Source: Thiotrichales bacterium (lineage in GTDB: Bacteria; Pseudomonadota; Gammaproteobacteria; Francisellales; CACEW01). From it: DNA of 33,557 bases. Every line of letters begins with the position of its first letter. The first letter of the stretch is position 1. The position numbers were made by a program, and so were the translations under genes. The stretch lies in the NCBI GenBank assembly GCA_947476405.1, contig CANJQG010000021.1, forward strand, positions 1-33,557, given 5' to 3'. Below, piece after piece: positions 16,024 through 23,403 of the stretch. The notes under the pieces are model-generated. The model had not been told where the DNA came from. It worked only from the letters and a program-made list of their open reading frames with translations, and did no database searches.

Positions 16024-16446
16024 ATGTGGATTAGATCTTGTGCAAAAGTTTATAAGGGCATTACAAAGGAAGATGTCTGGCGTGTTTGGACTGACGTCAA
16101 TCATTGGACGGATTGGCATGATGATTTGGACTATTGCAAAATGGAAAGGGTTTTCCAAGTCGGTAATTTTTTCAAGCTGAAGCCAAAGGGCGGTCCAGAA
16201 TTTAAAATCACTTTGACCGAAGTAATTGAAGGGAAAAAATTCACCGACTGTACGCGATTCTTTGGTGCCAAAATGTATGATACGCATGAGCTTGAAGAGA
16301 CGCCGGATGGGCTGCGTCTCTCAAATACCTTGTGGGTGACCGGGCCGCTGAAATGGCTATGGATCAAATTAGTGGCTAAAAATGTGGCAGACTCCGTCCC
16401 TTCTGAAAATCAGGCTTTGGTAGACTTGTTGAGGAATGTATCGTGA
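16024..16446 (+). CDS. SRPBCC (START/Bet v1-like) family protein
   Basis: A 140-residue protein of the SRPBCC superfamily, in the polyketide cyclase/dehydrase branch. These form a deep hydrophobic pocket for small lipophilic ligands. The N-terminal KEDVWRVWTDVNHWTDWHDDLD is a diagnostic signature, and the last third (VTGPLKWLWIKLVAKNVADSVPSENQALVDLL) forms the long C-terminal helix. No catalytic residues can be named. It is the first gene of a two-gene operon and overlaps the MarR start by 4 bases. Such pairs commonly have the MarR protein respond to the ligand the SRPBCC protein handles (inference). Confidence 0.8.
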   Translation: MWIRSCAKVYKGITKEDVWRVWTDVNHWTDWHDDLDYCKMERVFQVGNFFKLKPKGGPEFKITLTEVIEGKKFTDCTRFFGAKMYDTHELEETPDGLRLSNTLWVTGPLKWLWIKLVAKNVADSVPSENQALVDLLRNVS

Positions 16447-16892
16447 GTAATTCAGCATTTGGTTTTAAACGTCCTGAAGATAGCCCGGGATTACTGCTCT
16501 GGCAAACCACGACTACTTGGCAGCGTCTGATTAAAAGCGCCTTAGCTGAATATGATATTTCGCATCCACAATTTGTGATTCTGGCGATTCTATTGTGGTT
16601 TACTGAAAAAGGGGAAGATCCTACCCAGATCGCGATTATTCGCCTCTCAAAGCTGGATAAAATGACAGTGTCCCAGTCTTTGAAAAAATTATGCAAACAA
16701 GATTTAGTGGTGCGCGCTGAGCATGAGCAAGATACTCGAGCCAAATCAGTCCATTTAACCCAGCAGGGCCAGACATTAGCGGCAAAATTGGTGAAAATAA
16801 TTGAAAAAATAGATGCCGATTTTTTTGGACAGTTAACGCAAAGTGAGGGAGAATCATTAGTGCAGGTTCTGGGCGTATTAAACTCCAAATAA
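16443..16892 (+). CDS. MarR-family transcriptional regulator
   Basis: A 149-residue winged-helix regulator of the MarR family. The dimerisation helices are at both ends (about 15-35 and 115-147). The recognition helix is in LDKMTVSQSLKKL (about 76-88), and the wing carries EQDTRAKSVHLTQQG with the conserved D-x-R. It starts with GTG at 16443, overlapping the SRPBCC stop, with GAGG eight bases upstream. It probably represses its own operon through the inverted repeat at 15971-16007. A terminator follows at once. Confidence 0.87.
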   Translation: MSNSAFGFKRPEDSPGLLLWQTTTTWQRLIKSALAEYDISHPQFVILAILLWFTEKGEDPTQIAIIRLSKLDKMTVSQSLKKLCKQDLVVRAEHEQDTRAKSVHLTQQGQTLAAKLVKIIEKIDADFFGQLTQSEGESLVQVLGVLNSK

Positions 16893-16916
16893 AAAGGACC
16901 CAATCTGGATCCTTTT
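16892..16916. terminator. Bidirectional terminator between marR and the integrase
   Basis: A stem of AAAAGGACCC pairs with GGATCCTTTT (one mismatch) around a five-base loop, giving T-runs in both directions. It ends the SRPBCC-MarR operon and could also terminate the convergent integrase gene. Confidence 0.65.
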
Positions 16917-16938
16917 CTCATTTGCTGATATAACCAAG

Positions 16939-18027
16939 TTATAACTTCGGAATACCAGTAGTCCCTGCAAACATTTTATTGTTCATAGCTTCAACCACTT
17001 TACCCGTATGCGCATCCGACAAATGCGCATATCGCTTGACCATGCTCAAAGTCTTATGCCCAAGAACCTCAGCAATTTCGGCAAGGCTTGCACCATTCAT
17101 GGCAAGATAAGAAGCCGCGCAGTGCCGTAAATCATGAAATGTGAAGTCTGTAATCTTCGCGCGCTGAAGGGCATAGATAAACGCACCGCGAATATGCATG
17201 GGCTTGCTTGGATCACGCTTACGTGGAAAGAGCAACAGGTCCTGCCTGTTAATGGGACAACGTGCTGCCTGCGCGGTCAGTAACTCAAGCGCATGACCCC
17301 GGAGAGGAATTTTACGCCGCTCATCATTCTTGGTTTCTTCAAGCCGAATCACTTTACGCTCCAAATCAACATTGCCCCATTTGAGAGAAAGCAGTTCATT
17401 TTTTCTGGCGCCGGTTGAAAGAGCGAGAACTACAATCGGATAGAGCTCTTTAGTTTGGCTTAATTTGCACGATTGAAGTAGGGCGTTACGTTCCTCATCA
17501 GACAGGAATCTAACGCGTCCTCTTGGCTCTTTAAATCGGCTTACCTTTGCAAAGGGGTTTTCATTAACCCAGCCCCATTCTTGATAGCAGTAAGTAAATA
17601 CATGGCTTAATGCCGCCAGATAGCGATTGGCGGTAGATAAAGTCCGGATATTGCCTTGAGGCGTAAGGCCCTTGGTTAGTTTGTCTTTGCATTGGCTGAT
17701 TACAGCGGGGGTGACGTTGATTAAATCGTATTGACCGATTTCGCGGCGCCACCATTTCAACTGTGCCCTCTGATTGTAGGCCATTTTGGGTTTAAGAGGT
17801 AAAACATTTTCGATGAAGCGATCAATTGCTTCTGCAGCAGTGTAGTTTGATGCTACTTCATTTTTAAAGTACTGGCCTTTGCGAATACTGGCTTCTGTTT
17901 CCATTGCCCATTTCTTCGCATCACCGAGTCGCTCAAAGGATGCAGTTTGAGATGCAAAGCCCTTTAGCCGAACTTTTACCCGGTAGATTGTCTGGTTGTT
18001 TTGTTGTCTTTTTTCTATTGATGCCAT
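16939..18027 (-). CDS. Tyrosine recombinase / integrase
   Basis: A 362-residue phage/island-type tyrosine integrase. It has an N-terminal arm-binding region (1-55), a core-binding SAM-like domain (about 60-165) and a catalytic domain (about 170-350). The catalytic residues are visible as R in STGARKNELL, K in LEETKNDERRK, H-x-x-R in FHDLRH, H in LGHKT and the nucleophile Y in MVKRYAHLS. I chose the ATG at 18027, since GGAG lies eight bases upstream; the GTG at 18036 falls inside the operator dyad and lacks a site. It lies 145 bases from the 3' end of tRNA-Leu(CAA) and is transcribed away from it, as in tRNA-integrated islands. No excisionase or phage genes accompany it, so the element may be decayed or extend left without recognised cargo. 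Confidence 0.92.
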   Translation of the reverse strand: MASIEKRQQNNQTIYRVKVRLKGFASQTASFERLGDAKKWAMETEASIRKGQYFKNEVASNYTAAEAIDRFIENVLPLKPKMAYNQRAQLKWWRREIGQYDLINVTPAVISQCKDKLTKGLTPQGNIRTLSTANRYLAALSHVFTYCYQEWGWVNENPFAKVSRFKEPRGRVRFLSDEERNALLQSCKLSQTKELYPIVVLALSTGARKNELLSLKWGNVDLERKVIRLEETKNDERRKIPLRGHALELLTAQAARCPINRQDLLLFPRKRDPSKPMHIRGAFIYALQRAKITDFTFHDLRHCAASYLAMNGASLAEIAEVLGHKTLSMVKRYAHLSDAHTGKVVEAMNNKMFAGTTGIPKL

Positions 18028-18030
18028 GAT

Positions 18031-18078
18031 AGTCACTCCGTATGATTATATTATAATCTTGTAGTGACTCATTGTCAA
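18031..18078 (-). promoter_or_regulatory. Integrase promoter inside a nested dyad
   Basis: On the minus strand a perfect consensus promoter is present: TTGACA (18078-18073), 17 bases, TATAAT (18055-18050). It is overlaid by two nearly concentric inverted repeats: AGTCACT (18031-18037) with AGTGACT (18063-18069), and the inner palindrome GATTATA-T-TATAATC (18044-18058). The outer arms bracket the -10 and start site, so a dimeric repressor or the recombinase itself could shut off transcription. The inner palindrome also creates a -10 on the opposite strand. Confidence 0.65.
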
Positions 18079-18092
18079 GTTTGACGGCTCAC

Positions 18093-18112
18093 TGTCCCTG
18101 GAGTGTCCCTGG
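18093..18112. repeat. Tandem direct repeats, possible integrase arm sites
   Basis: TGTCCCTGG occurs at 18093-18101 and again at 18104-18112, an 11-base period of about one helical turn. Their place between the integrase promoter and the tRNA 3' end fits arm-type binding sites of a tyrosine integrase. This role is inference. Confidence 0.4.
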
Positions 18113-18171
18113 CTTCGATATTTTATCTAGACTTATACTATATCGCAACTTGAAAACACTTGAGAAATCAA

Positions 18172-18258
18172 TGGTGCCGGGAGAGAGAATCGAACTCTCA
18201 CGCCATCGCTGGCACCGGATTTTGAGTCCGGCGCGTCTACCAATTCCACCATCCCGGC
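18172..18258 (-). tRNA. tRNA-Leu(CAA)
   Basis: An 87-base tRNA on the minus strand with the CCA end encoded (TGG at 18172-18174). The acceptor arm pairs GCCGGGA with TCCCGGC. The anticodon stem CCGGA/TCCGG encloses CTCAAAA, giving anticodon CAA, which reads UUG. A long variable arm (GTGCCAGCGATGGCGTG region) and the GGTTCGA-like T-loop segment AGTTCGATTC mark a class II leucine tRNA. Its 3' end faces the integrase gene, so the T-arm to CCA segment is the likely attachment core. No second copy of that segment was seen by eye elsewhere in the window. Confidence 0.95.
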
Positions 18259-18270
18259 ATTGAGGTTGTT

Positions 18271-18298
18271 ATTATAGCGTGATAAATGGGATTGTCAA
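18271..18298 (-). promoter_or_regulatory. Consensus promoter of tRNA-Leu(CAA)
   Basis: On the minus strand TTGACA (18298-18293) is followed after 16 bases by TATAAT (18276-18271), 12 bases upstream of the mature tRNA. The -35 element overlaps the last codons of the cinA-like gene. Confidence 0.75.
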
Positions 18299-19407
18299 GC
18301 GAAGGATAAAATTTTCCAGGCGACGAATTCTGAGACAAACTCTAAGGTCTCTTGACCACGCAGGAGAACATCACTTTCAAAATAATGGACTTTATTTCGA
18401 TGGGTAATGTTGACTTCAAAATGCGCTAAGGCCTGATCGGGTTTTGAAGTCCAAAAATTTTCAAGGCCTTTGATTTCGATATAGAAGTCTGCATTGGGAT
18501 GTGAATTTTTTAAGAGTAAAGACTCGGTTTGAATGGTGCTTATTTTTTGTAAAAAATAGCCTTTTGTGGCAAGGTCCTCGATAAAAAGCGTTCGCCCGCT
18601 GTGCTTTAAAAAATCAATTAGTTGCTGGGTTAGTGGGATGTTCAGATGGGTAACGAAATAGGGCTGAACGATCATTTCTACTTGAGCTAGAATTTTACTG
18701 TGAAATTTGATGTAGGGGTCCAGGATTAATTTAACATCAATAAAGGGGTAGTGTGCGCGATAGGCAAATTCTAGATTATATTCAGTTTCCAGTTGCTCAA
18801 GTTTTTCAGCAATGTTGGACTCACCTATGCCCAGTAAACGCCAGCGAAATAAGCGTAAAGAAGACTGAAAGCCATGCTCTTGAAGATGCGGCAGAACCCC
18901 ATTTTTAAACAAAGGGAGGCATTCACTGGGTGGGCCGGGGAGCATGAAAATATATTTTTCATTGGTTTCTAAAAAGCAGGCATCTGCAGTTCCATTTGGA
19001 TTAGGAAGGATGGTCGCTTGAGCGGGAAAAAAAGCTTGTTGCCGATTGTTTTCAGGAATCGCCAGAATATTGCGTTTGGCAAAGCGTGCCACAATTTTTT
19101 GCCAACTTGATTCATTGAAGATAAGTTTTTGATGTGTAACCTCTGCCACGGCTAAACGGGTGACATCATCAGAGGTGGGGCCCAATCCTCCGATCGTAAT
19201 GACTGCATCATGGCGACTCAGCAAAAAGATGAGGCTGGCTTTAATATTGGCTTGACGATCATTGCAAATTAAATGTTCTCCCAGGTTCATTCCCCATTCC
19301 TGCATGATCGCGGCCATATCAGCACTATTGGAATTAATGATTTCCCCTGCCGTAATTTCAGAGCCTGTGACTAAAAATCCGACCCGTTTACTCGCATTTT
19401 TGTTCAT
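18295..19407 (-). CDS. CinA-like protein with a degenerate C-terminal amidohydrolase domain
   Basis: A 370-residue protein of the CinA/MoaB-like family. The N-terminal domain (about 8-170) keeps the molybdopterin-binding-like motifs: GSEITAGEIINSNSADMAA and GGLGPTSDD (73-81). In CinA this domain acts as an ADP-ribose/NAD-type pyrophosphatase. A linker domain follows (about 180-255). The C-terminal part (about 260-370) aligns by eye with the nicotinamide-nucleotide amidase (PncC) domain, but the catalytic AESCTGG motif reads IEDLATKG (276-283), with the serine lost and no clear amidase signature afterwards. The ATG at 19407 is chosen for its AAGGAG site. It overlaps the cation-efflux gene by 20 bases and is last in the operon. 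Confidence 0.78.
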   Translation of the reverse strand: MNKNASKRVGFLVTGSEITAGEIINSNSADMAAIMQEWGMNLGEHLICNDRQANIKASLIFLLSRHDAVITIGGLGPTSDDVTRLAVAEVTHQKLIFNESSWQKIVARFAKRNILAIPENNRQQAFFPAQATILPNPNGTADACFLETNEKYIFMLPGPPSECLPLFKNGVLPHLQEHGFQSSLRLFRWRLLGIGESNIAEKLEQLETEYNLEFAYRAHYPFIDVKLILDPYIKFHSKILAQVEMIVQPYFVTHLNIPLTQQLIDFLKHSGRTLFIEDLATKGYFLQKISTIQTESLLLKNSHPNADFYIEIKGLENFWTSKPDQALAHFEVNITHRNKVHYFESDVLLRGQETLEFVSEFVAWKILSFA

Positions 19408-20329
19408 GTAAACACTCCTTAATTTCATGTTCTTCGACTTGAATGGTTGTATGGGCAATATTAAAATCATGCATCAGTTTTTTGCTTAATGTCTGTCGCA
19501 TTTCGCTGCTAAAATTACCAGCAGGGCGGATCAGATGCGCAGTGAGTGAATTTTCAGTCGTACTCATTGCCCAAATATGCAAATCATGTACTGCGGTCAC
19601 GCCCTCTAAACTTGTCAAATAATCGGAGACTTCTGTATAATTAATATCGCGAGGGACTCCATCCAAAGACAGCTCCACCGTTTGTTTTAGCAAGCCCAGG
19701 CTGTTTTTGAGGATAAATAAAGTAATGATAAAGCCAACAATTGGATCTAAAATATTCCAATGGGTAAAATAAAGTGCGCAGCCTGTCAGCAAGACTGAAA
19801 AAGAAATAATCGCATCATAAAGTAAGTGTAAATAAGCGCTTTTAATATTGAGATCCGTTTTGCTTTTTTTGAGAAAAAATAAGGCGCTGCCTCCATTAAT
19901 CAGAATCCCTACAAAGGCGACAATCATGACTGGAACCGGCATCACGACGGGATGAGAAAAAAAGAAATGATCGATGGTTTCTGCTAAAATAAGCGTGCAG
20001 GCGATCACCAGTAAGATGGCATTCATCAGGGTCGCAAGGATTGTGCTTTTCTTATACCCATAGCTGTAAATTCGATTTGCTTTTTTTTGTGCTAGAAAAA
20101 GAGCCAGCCATGAAAAGGCTAAGGCCAAAACATCACTAAAATTATGTCCAGCGTCTGCAAGCAAACTGGTTGAGTGTGCAAAATAAGCATAAAAAATCTG
20201 TAAAAAAGTAAAAGCACCATTTAAGATAATGGCAAAGAAAAAAGCACGGTGAGAAGAGGGCGTCGCATGAACGTGGCCAGCATGGTCGTGATGGTGCCCG
20301 TGATGATGAGGCTCGTGATCAGGTGACAT
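19388..20329 (-). CDS. Cation diffusion facilitator (Zn2+/Co2+/Cd2+ efflux)
   Basis: A 313-residue inner-membrane antiporter of the CDF family, CzcD/ZitB branch, which exports Zn2+ and similar ions in exchange for protons. It has a histidine-rich cytoplasmic N-terminus (ten or more histidines in the first 25 residues) and six membrane segments. The transport-site motifs are DAGHNFSD in the second segment and HLLYD in the fifth, and a C-terminal ferredoxin-like domain (about 215-300) contains VHDLHIWAM. The ATG at 20329 has AAAGGAG eight bases upstream. It lies 12 bases after tdk and overlaps the cinA-like gene, so the genes are co-transcribed; a functional link with thymidine kinase is not expected. 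Confidence 0.9.
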   Translation of the reverse strand: MSPDHEPHHHGHHHDHAGHVHATPSSHRAFFFAIILNGAFTFLQIFYAYFAHSTSLLADAGHNFSDVLALAFSWLALFLAQKKANRIYSYGYKKSTILATLMNAILLVIACTLILAETIDHFFFSHPVVMPVPVMIVAFVGILINGGSALFFLKKSKTDLNIKSAYLHLLYDAIISFSVLLTGCALYFTHWNILDPIVGFIITLFILKNSLGLLKQTVELSLDGVPRDINYTEVSDYLTSLEGVTAVHDLHIWAMSTTENSLTAHLIRPAGNFSSEMRQTLSKKLMHDFNIAHTTIQVEEHEIKECLHEQKCE

Positions 20330-20341
20330 CTAGGTACTCCT

Positions 20342-20920
20342 TTAGCGGGTTTCCCCTAGCTTATAGTGTTTTCGGCAAACAGATACGTAGGATTCGTTTC
20401 CGCCAATTGCAATTTGTTCGCCCATCGCAATCGGTAGGCCGTTTTCATCTAAGCGTAAAACATGGGTTGCTTTCCGTCCGCAATGGCAAATGGTCTTAAT
20501 TTCAGTAAAACTCTCTGCCCAGGCCATTAAGTATAAGCTTCCTGGAAAAGGTTCTGCTTGAAAATCTGTTCTTAAGCCATAAGCTAACACTGGAATCAAT
20601 AACTTGTCAACTACTTCAGTCAGTTGAAAAACCTGGTTTTTGCTTAAAAACTGCGCCTCATCCACGAATACACAATGGACAGGACCTTGTTCTAAATAAT
20701 TTTTCGTGATCTGCAATAGGTCTTCTTCTGGGGTAAAGGTTATTGCGTCTGCTTCCAAGCCAATTCGGGAATGAATTTTCCCCACAGCAAAGCGATCATC
20801 TATTTTGGGTGTTAACAGCAAAGTCCGCATTCCACGTTCGAGATAATTATAATTGGATTGGAGTAAAGTCGTGGTCTTGCCTGCATTCATGGCCGAATAA
20901 TAAAAATGCAGTTTAGCCAT
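20342..20920 (-). CDS. tdk: Thymidine kinase
   Basis: A 192-residue type II thymidine kinase, which phosphorylates thymidine for salvage using ATP. It shows the P-loop SAMNAGKTT (9-17), the DDRF segment (41-44), the VFVDEAQF motif with the catalytic E88, the lasso region and a four-cysteine-type zinc site (ICHCGRK and VCRKHY). It is very close to the E. coli enzyme along its length and slightly shorter at the C-terminus. It starts one base after the hisS stop codon, within the lipoprotein-hisS-tdk operon. Confidence 0.95.
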   Translation of the reverse strand: MAKLHFYYSAMNAGKTTTLLQSNYNYLERGMRTLLLTPKIDDRFAVGKIHSRIGLEADAITFTPEEDLLQITKNYLEQGPVHCVFVDEAQFLSKNQVFQLTEVVDKLLIPVLAYGLRTDFQAEPFPGSLYLMAWAESFTEIKTICHCGRKATHVLRLDENGLPIAMGEQIAIGGNESYVSVCRKHYKLGETR

Positions 20921-20921
20921 G

Positions 20922-22166
20922 TTAAAGGCCTTTTTTTAAAAAGAGGCTAAGCTGATCTGGGTTGACGGTTTCTTTGATGCGTTTTTCGCGTAAAAAGCTG
21001 ATTTCAAACTGATCTTGGTTCAAAGAAATAGCCAGCTTGGCCCCCGATTTTTCAGCGCGTTTAAACTGTGATTTAATGCTGCCTCCGCCGCAATGAATCA
21101 GGATGTCAAAACCCTGATTGCGCAAATTTTGAGTCCATATAAAAGCAGCCACTTCCTGGCCTTCAGAGACCAAAATATAAGCGTCTGGCTTTTTAATTTC
21201 GGGTTTAAGACCCACTTGCTCAGAGAGCAAAAGCAATCGTTCAACACCCATGGCAAAGCCAAATGCCGGCGTTGCCTGTCCGCCTAATTCTGTAACCAGC
21301 CCGTCATAACGTCCGCCACCACATACGGTGGCCTGAGCGCCGAGTAAATCCGTTGTCCATTCAAAAACAGTGTGGCTATAATAGTCCAAACCACGCACTA
21401 ACTTTGGATTGATGTGATAAGGGATTTTTAAAGCGTTGAGATAAGTCTGCAAGGTTTCAAAATGCTGACGCGAAGCCTCGCCCAGGCAGTCGATGAGCTG
21501 AGGTGCATTTTCTAAAATCTTTTGGGTCTCAGGTACTTTGCTGTCTAAGATGCGCAAAGGGTTGGAGAGCAGGCGACGCTGACTATCTTCGTCCAGATTC
21601 TCTTTGTAATTGGAAAGATAATCCGTCAGTTTTTGCCGAAAAATTTTCCGCTCCAGGAGCGTTCCGATCGTATTAATTTCAAGTCGAATATGCTCAGAAA
21701 TGCCGAGCTGCGTCCAGAGGTCTTGCAGCAAAAGAAGAGTCTCTGCTTCGATATCGGGTGTCGCCAATCCAAATACTTCAACACCCACCTGATAAAACTG
21801 GCGATACCGACCTTTTTGAGGGCGTTCGTGTCGAAACATCGGGCCGACATACCAAAATTTACGCACCTGATTATGGATCAAACCATTTTCCAGGCAGGCC
21901 CTTACGCAGCCTGCAGTCCCTTCTGGGCGCAAGCTTAGGCTATCCTCATTGCGATCTTGAAAAGTATACATTTCTTTTTCAACGACGTCGGTTGCATCGC
22001 CAATACTGCGAGAAAAGAGCTCCGTTTTTTCAATAATCGGCAACAAAATTAATTCAAATTGATAGCGATGAAAAAGGGTTTCAATGATCTTTAAAGTGGA
22101 TTGAAAAAGCTGAGCCTCTGCACCAAAAATATCTTTCATTCCGCGCACACTTTGAATGGCTTTCAT
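20922..22166 (-). CDS. hisS: Histidyl-tRNA synthetase
   Basis: A 414-residue class II aminoacyl-tRNA synthetase that charges tRNA-His. Motif 1 lies around residues 45-80. Motif 2 contains RPEGTAGCVRACLENGL. The histidine-binding signatures LVRGLDYYSHTVFEW and GGGRYDGLV follow, with motif 3 at FGFAMGVERLLLL. The C-terminal anticodon-binding domain (about 325-410) is present. GAGGG precedes the ATG. It is 11 bases downstream of the small lipoprotein gene and one base upstream of tdk. In enterobacteria hisS sits in the ispG-hisS-yfgM-bamB group, which is not conserved here. Confidence 0.96.
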   Translation of the reverse strand: MKAIQSVRGMKDIFGAEAQLFQSTLKIIETLFHRYQFELILLPIIEKTELFSRSIGDATDVVEKEMYTFQDRNEDSLSLRPEGTAGCVRACLENGLIHNQVRKFWYVGPMFRHERPQKGRYRQFYQVGVEVFGLATPDIEAETLLLLQDLWTQLGISEHIRLEINTIGTLLERKIFRQKLTDYLSNYKENLDEDSQRRLLSNPLRILDSKVPETQKILENAPQLIDCLGEASRQHFETLQTYLNALKIPYHINPKLVRGLDYYSHTVFEWTTDLLGAQATVCGGGRYDGLVTELGGQATPAFGFAMGVERLLLLSEQVGLKPEIKKPDAYILVSEGQEVAAFIWTQNLRNQGFDILIHCGGGSIKSQFKRAEKSGAKLAISLNQDQFEISFLREKRIKETVNPDQLSLFLKKGL

Positions 22167-22177
22167 GATTAACCCTC

Positions 22178-22498
22178 TTAGCTATTGGCATCTTGGTATT
22201 TAACAGGCAGTTTGGGAACAAGATAAACATCCGAAAAACCAGGGGGGGTTATGGGTGTCGCAGGACCCGCCAGATAAAAATTAGGGCCAGGTGGAATGAT
22301 AAAAGTGGGCTCAAGTGTAGGCGCTGTGACACCCGGTGGGATGGCCAAGGGATATTGATTCATCACTGGATGCGTCGTGTAATCCATCTCCCGATTACGA
22401 AAAGGATTATTGTTGCCGCTGAGTTGCGGAATCTGACTGCAGGCAGTCAAGTTTAATAAAACAAAAAGTGCAGTGAGGCCTCGTAAAATAGATTTCAT
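22178..22498 (-). CDS. Small proline-rich lipoprotein of unknown function
   Basis: A 106-residue predicted lipoprotein. The signal peptide ends in the lipobox LTAC with C20 as the lipidated residue; the next residue is Ser, so outer-membrane sorting is expected. The mature part is short, rich in Pro, Asn and Tyr, and largely without predicted secondary structure (PPGVTAPTLEPTFIIPPGP region). I do not recognise a family. It is the first gene of the hisS operon and has a clear promoter 30-60 bases upstream, though its ribosome binding site is weak. Confidence 0.72.
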   Translation of the reverse strand: MKSILRGLTALFVLLNLTACSQIPQLSGNNNPFRNREMDYTTHPVMNQYPLAIPPGVTAPTLEPTFIIPPGPNFYLAGPATPITPPGFSDVYLVPKLPVKYQDANS

Positions 22499-22529
22499 TC
22501 AGGTAATATATTGCGTTACGGTGTGCTGC

Positions 22530-22558
22530 AGTATACCTGGGTTTGAAAAAATTGTCAT
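22530..22558 (-). promoter_or_regulatory. Promoter of the lipoprotein-hisS-tdk operon
   Basis: On the minus strand ATGACA (22558-22553) and TATACT (22535-22530) are separated by 17 bases. Transcription would start near 22523, leaving a 25-base leader before the lipoprotein start. Confidence 0.55.
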
Positions 22559-22596
22559 TCCAGCACACGCACATTTTTTGACGAAGAGGAATTAAA

Positions 22597-23349
22597 ATGC
22601 AAAAGAATATTTTATCTTGGATGGGGTTAAGCGGCCTGGTCATGGCTTTATCCGGTTGTGTTGCAGCTGCTCCCGCGATGTTTGCTGGGGCTGCTGGAAC
22701 GGGTACAGCCAATGTGGCCGGAAGCACTGTAACCGTCCCTCAACAATTGACAGATATTAAAATTAAAGGGCAGATTTCAGGTATTGCGACAACGCTTAAA
22801 ATCGCCAATGCAAATATTGAGGCAACCGTTTTTAACGGCATTGTTCTATTGTTGGGGCAAGTCCCAACTCAGCAAAACAAAATGGATCTTGCAGCCCAGA
22901 TTGCGGCATTACCTGATGTTGTGATCGTTTATAATCAGCTGACGGTTGGCCCAAATATTGCCTTTGGAACCTATGCCAATGACACGTGGATCACCAGCAA
23001 AGTCAAAGCCAATTTATTATCAGAAGTCGACCCCTTGCATTTTGTCGTCGTCACCCAAAATGGCGTCGTCTACCTTTTAGGTCAAGTCACAAAGCAGGAA
23101 GGTGACGATGCAGCCAAACTAGCCAGTCAAACCAGTGGTGTTGAGCGCGTGGTTAAGATTTTCAATAATGTGACGGTTGCACCCGCTGTTCCTGCAGCTG
23201 CTTCAGCATCACCCGCGACCGTCCCTGCATTAGCACCCACTTTAACGCCAGCGCCTGCTGCCGCAGCAACCAAGACCTCTGGAATCCCAGAATATGCCCC
23301 CAGCTATAATGCCGTTGATACGCAAATTGGGCCTGCTGCATCGGACTAA
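22597..23349 (+). CDS. BON-domain lipoprotein (DolP/OsmY-like)
   Basis: A 250-residue outer-membrane lipoprotein candidate. The signal peptide ends with the lipobox ALSGC, lipidated at C21. Two BON domains follow (about 50-118 and 128-200), each with the VYLLGQV-type glycine motif; BON pairs bind phospholipid and support envelope integrity in DolP (YraP). A low-complexity Ala/Pro tail of about 50 residues ends the protein, longer than in E. coli DolP (191 residues in total). A purine-rich GAAGAGGAATT precedes the ATG. It is divergent from the hisS operon and upstream of groES on the same strand, separated by dedicated groE promoters. Confidence 0.85.
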   Translation: MQKNILSWMGLSGLVMALSGCVAAAPAMFAGAAGTGTANVAGSTVTVPQQLTDIKIKGQISGIATTLKIANANIEATVFNGIVLLLGQVPTQQNKMDLAAQIAALPDVVIVYNQLTVGPNIAFGTYANDTWITSKVKANLLSEVDPLHFVVVTQNGVVYLLGQVTKQEGDDAAKLASQTSGVERVVKIFNNVTVAPAVPAAASASPATVPALAPTLTPAPAAAATKTSGIPEYAPSYNAVDTQIGPAASD

Positions 23350-23358
23350 TGACTGGGC

Positions 23359-23386
23359 TTGTGTAATTGTGCGTTTACTGTAAAAT
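23359..23386 (+). promoter_or_regulatory. Sigma-70-type promoter upstream of groES
   Basis: TTGTGT (23359-23364) and TAAAAT (23381-23386) are spaced by 16 bases. It would provide basal expression of groESL alongside the heat-shock promoter just downstream. Confidence 0.4.
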
Positions 23387-23403
23387 CGGCACGTTTTCGG
23401 CCC

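Noticed and set aside
16376..16921. A 181-codon minus-strand open frame across marR
   Set aside because: It is antisense to marR and the SRPBCC 3' end, includes the terminator, and shows no family motif.
18072..18263. A 63-codon plus-strand open frame running through the tRNA-Leu
   Set aside because: The sequence is a tRNA gene on the opposite strand; GERIELSRHRWH-type translations are a known artefact of class II tRNAs.
22500..22539. CAGGTA/TACCTG inverted repeat between the divergent lipoprotein and BON genes
   Set aside because: Six-base arms 28 bases apart are likely by chance, and the region is already explained by the hisS-operon promoter.
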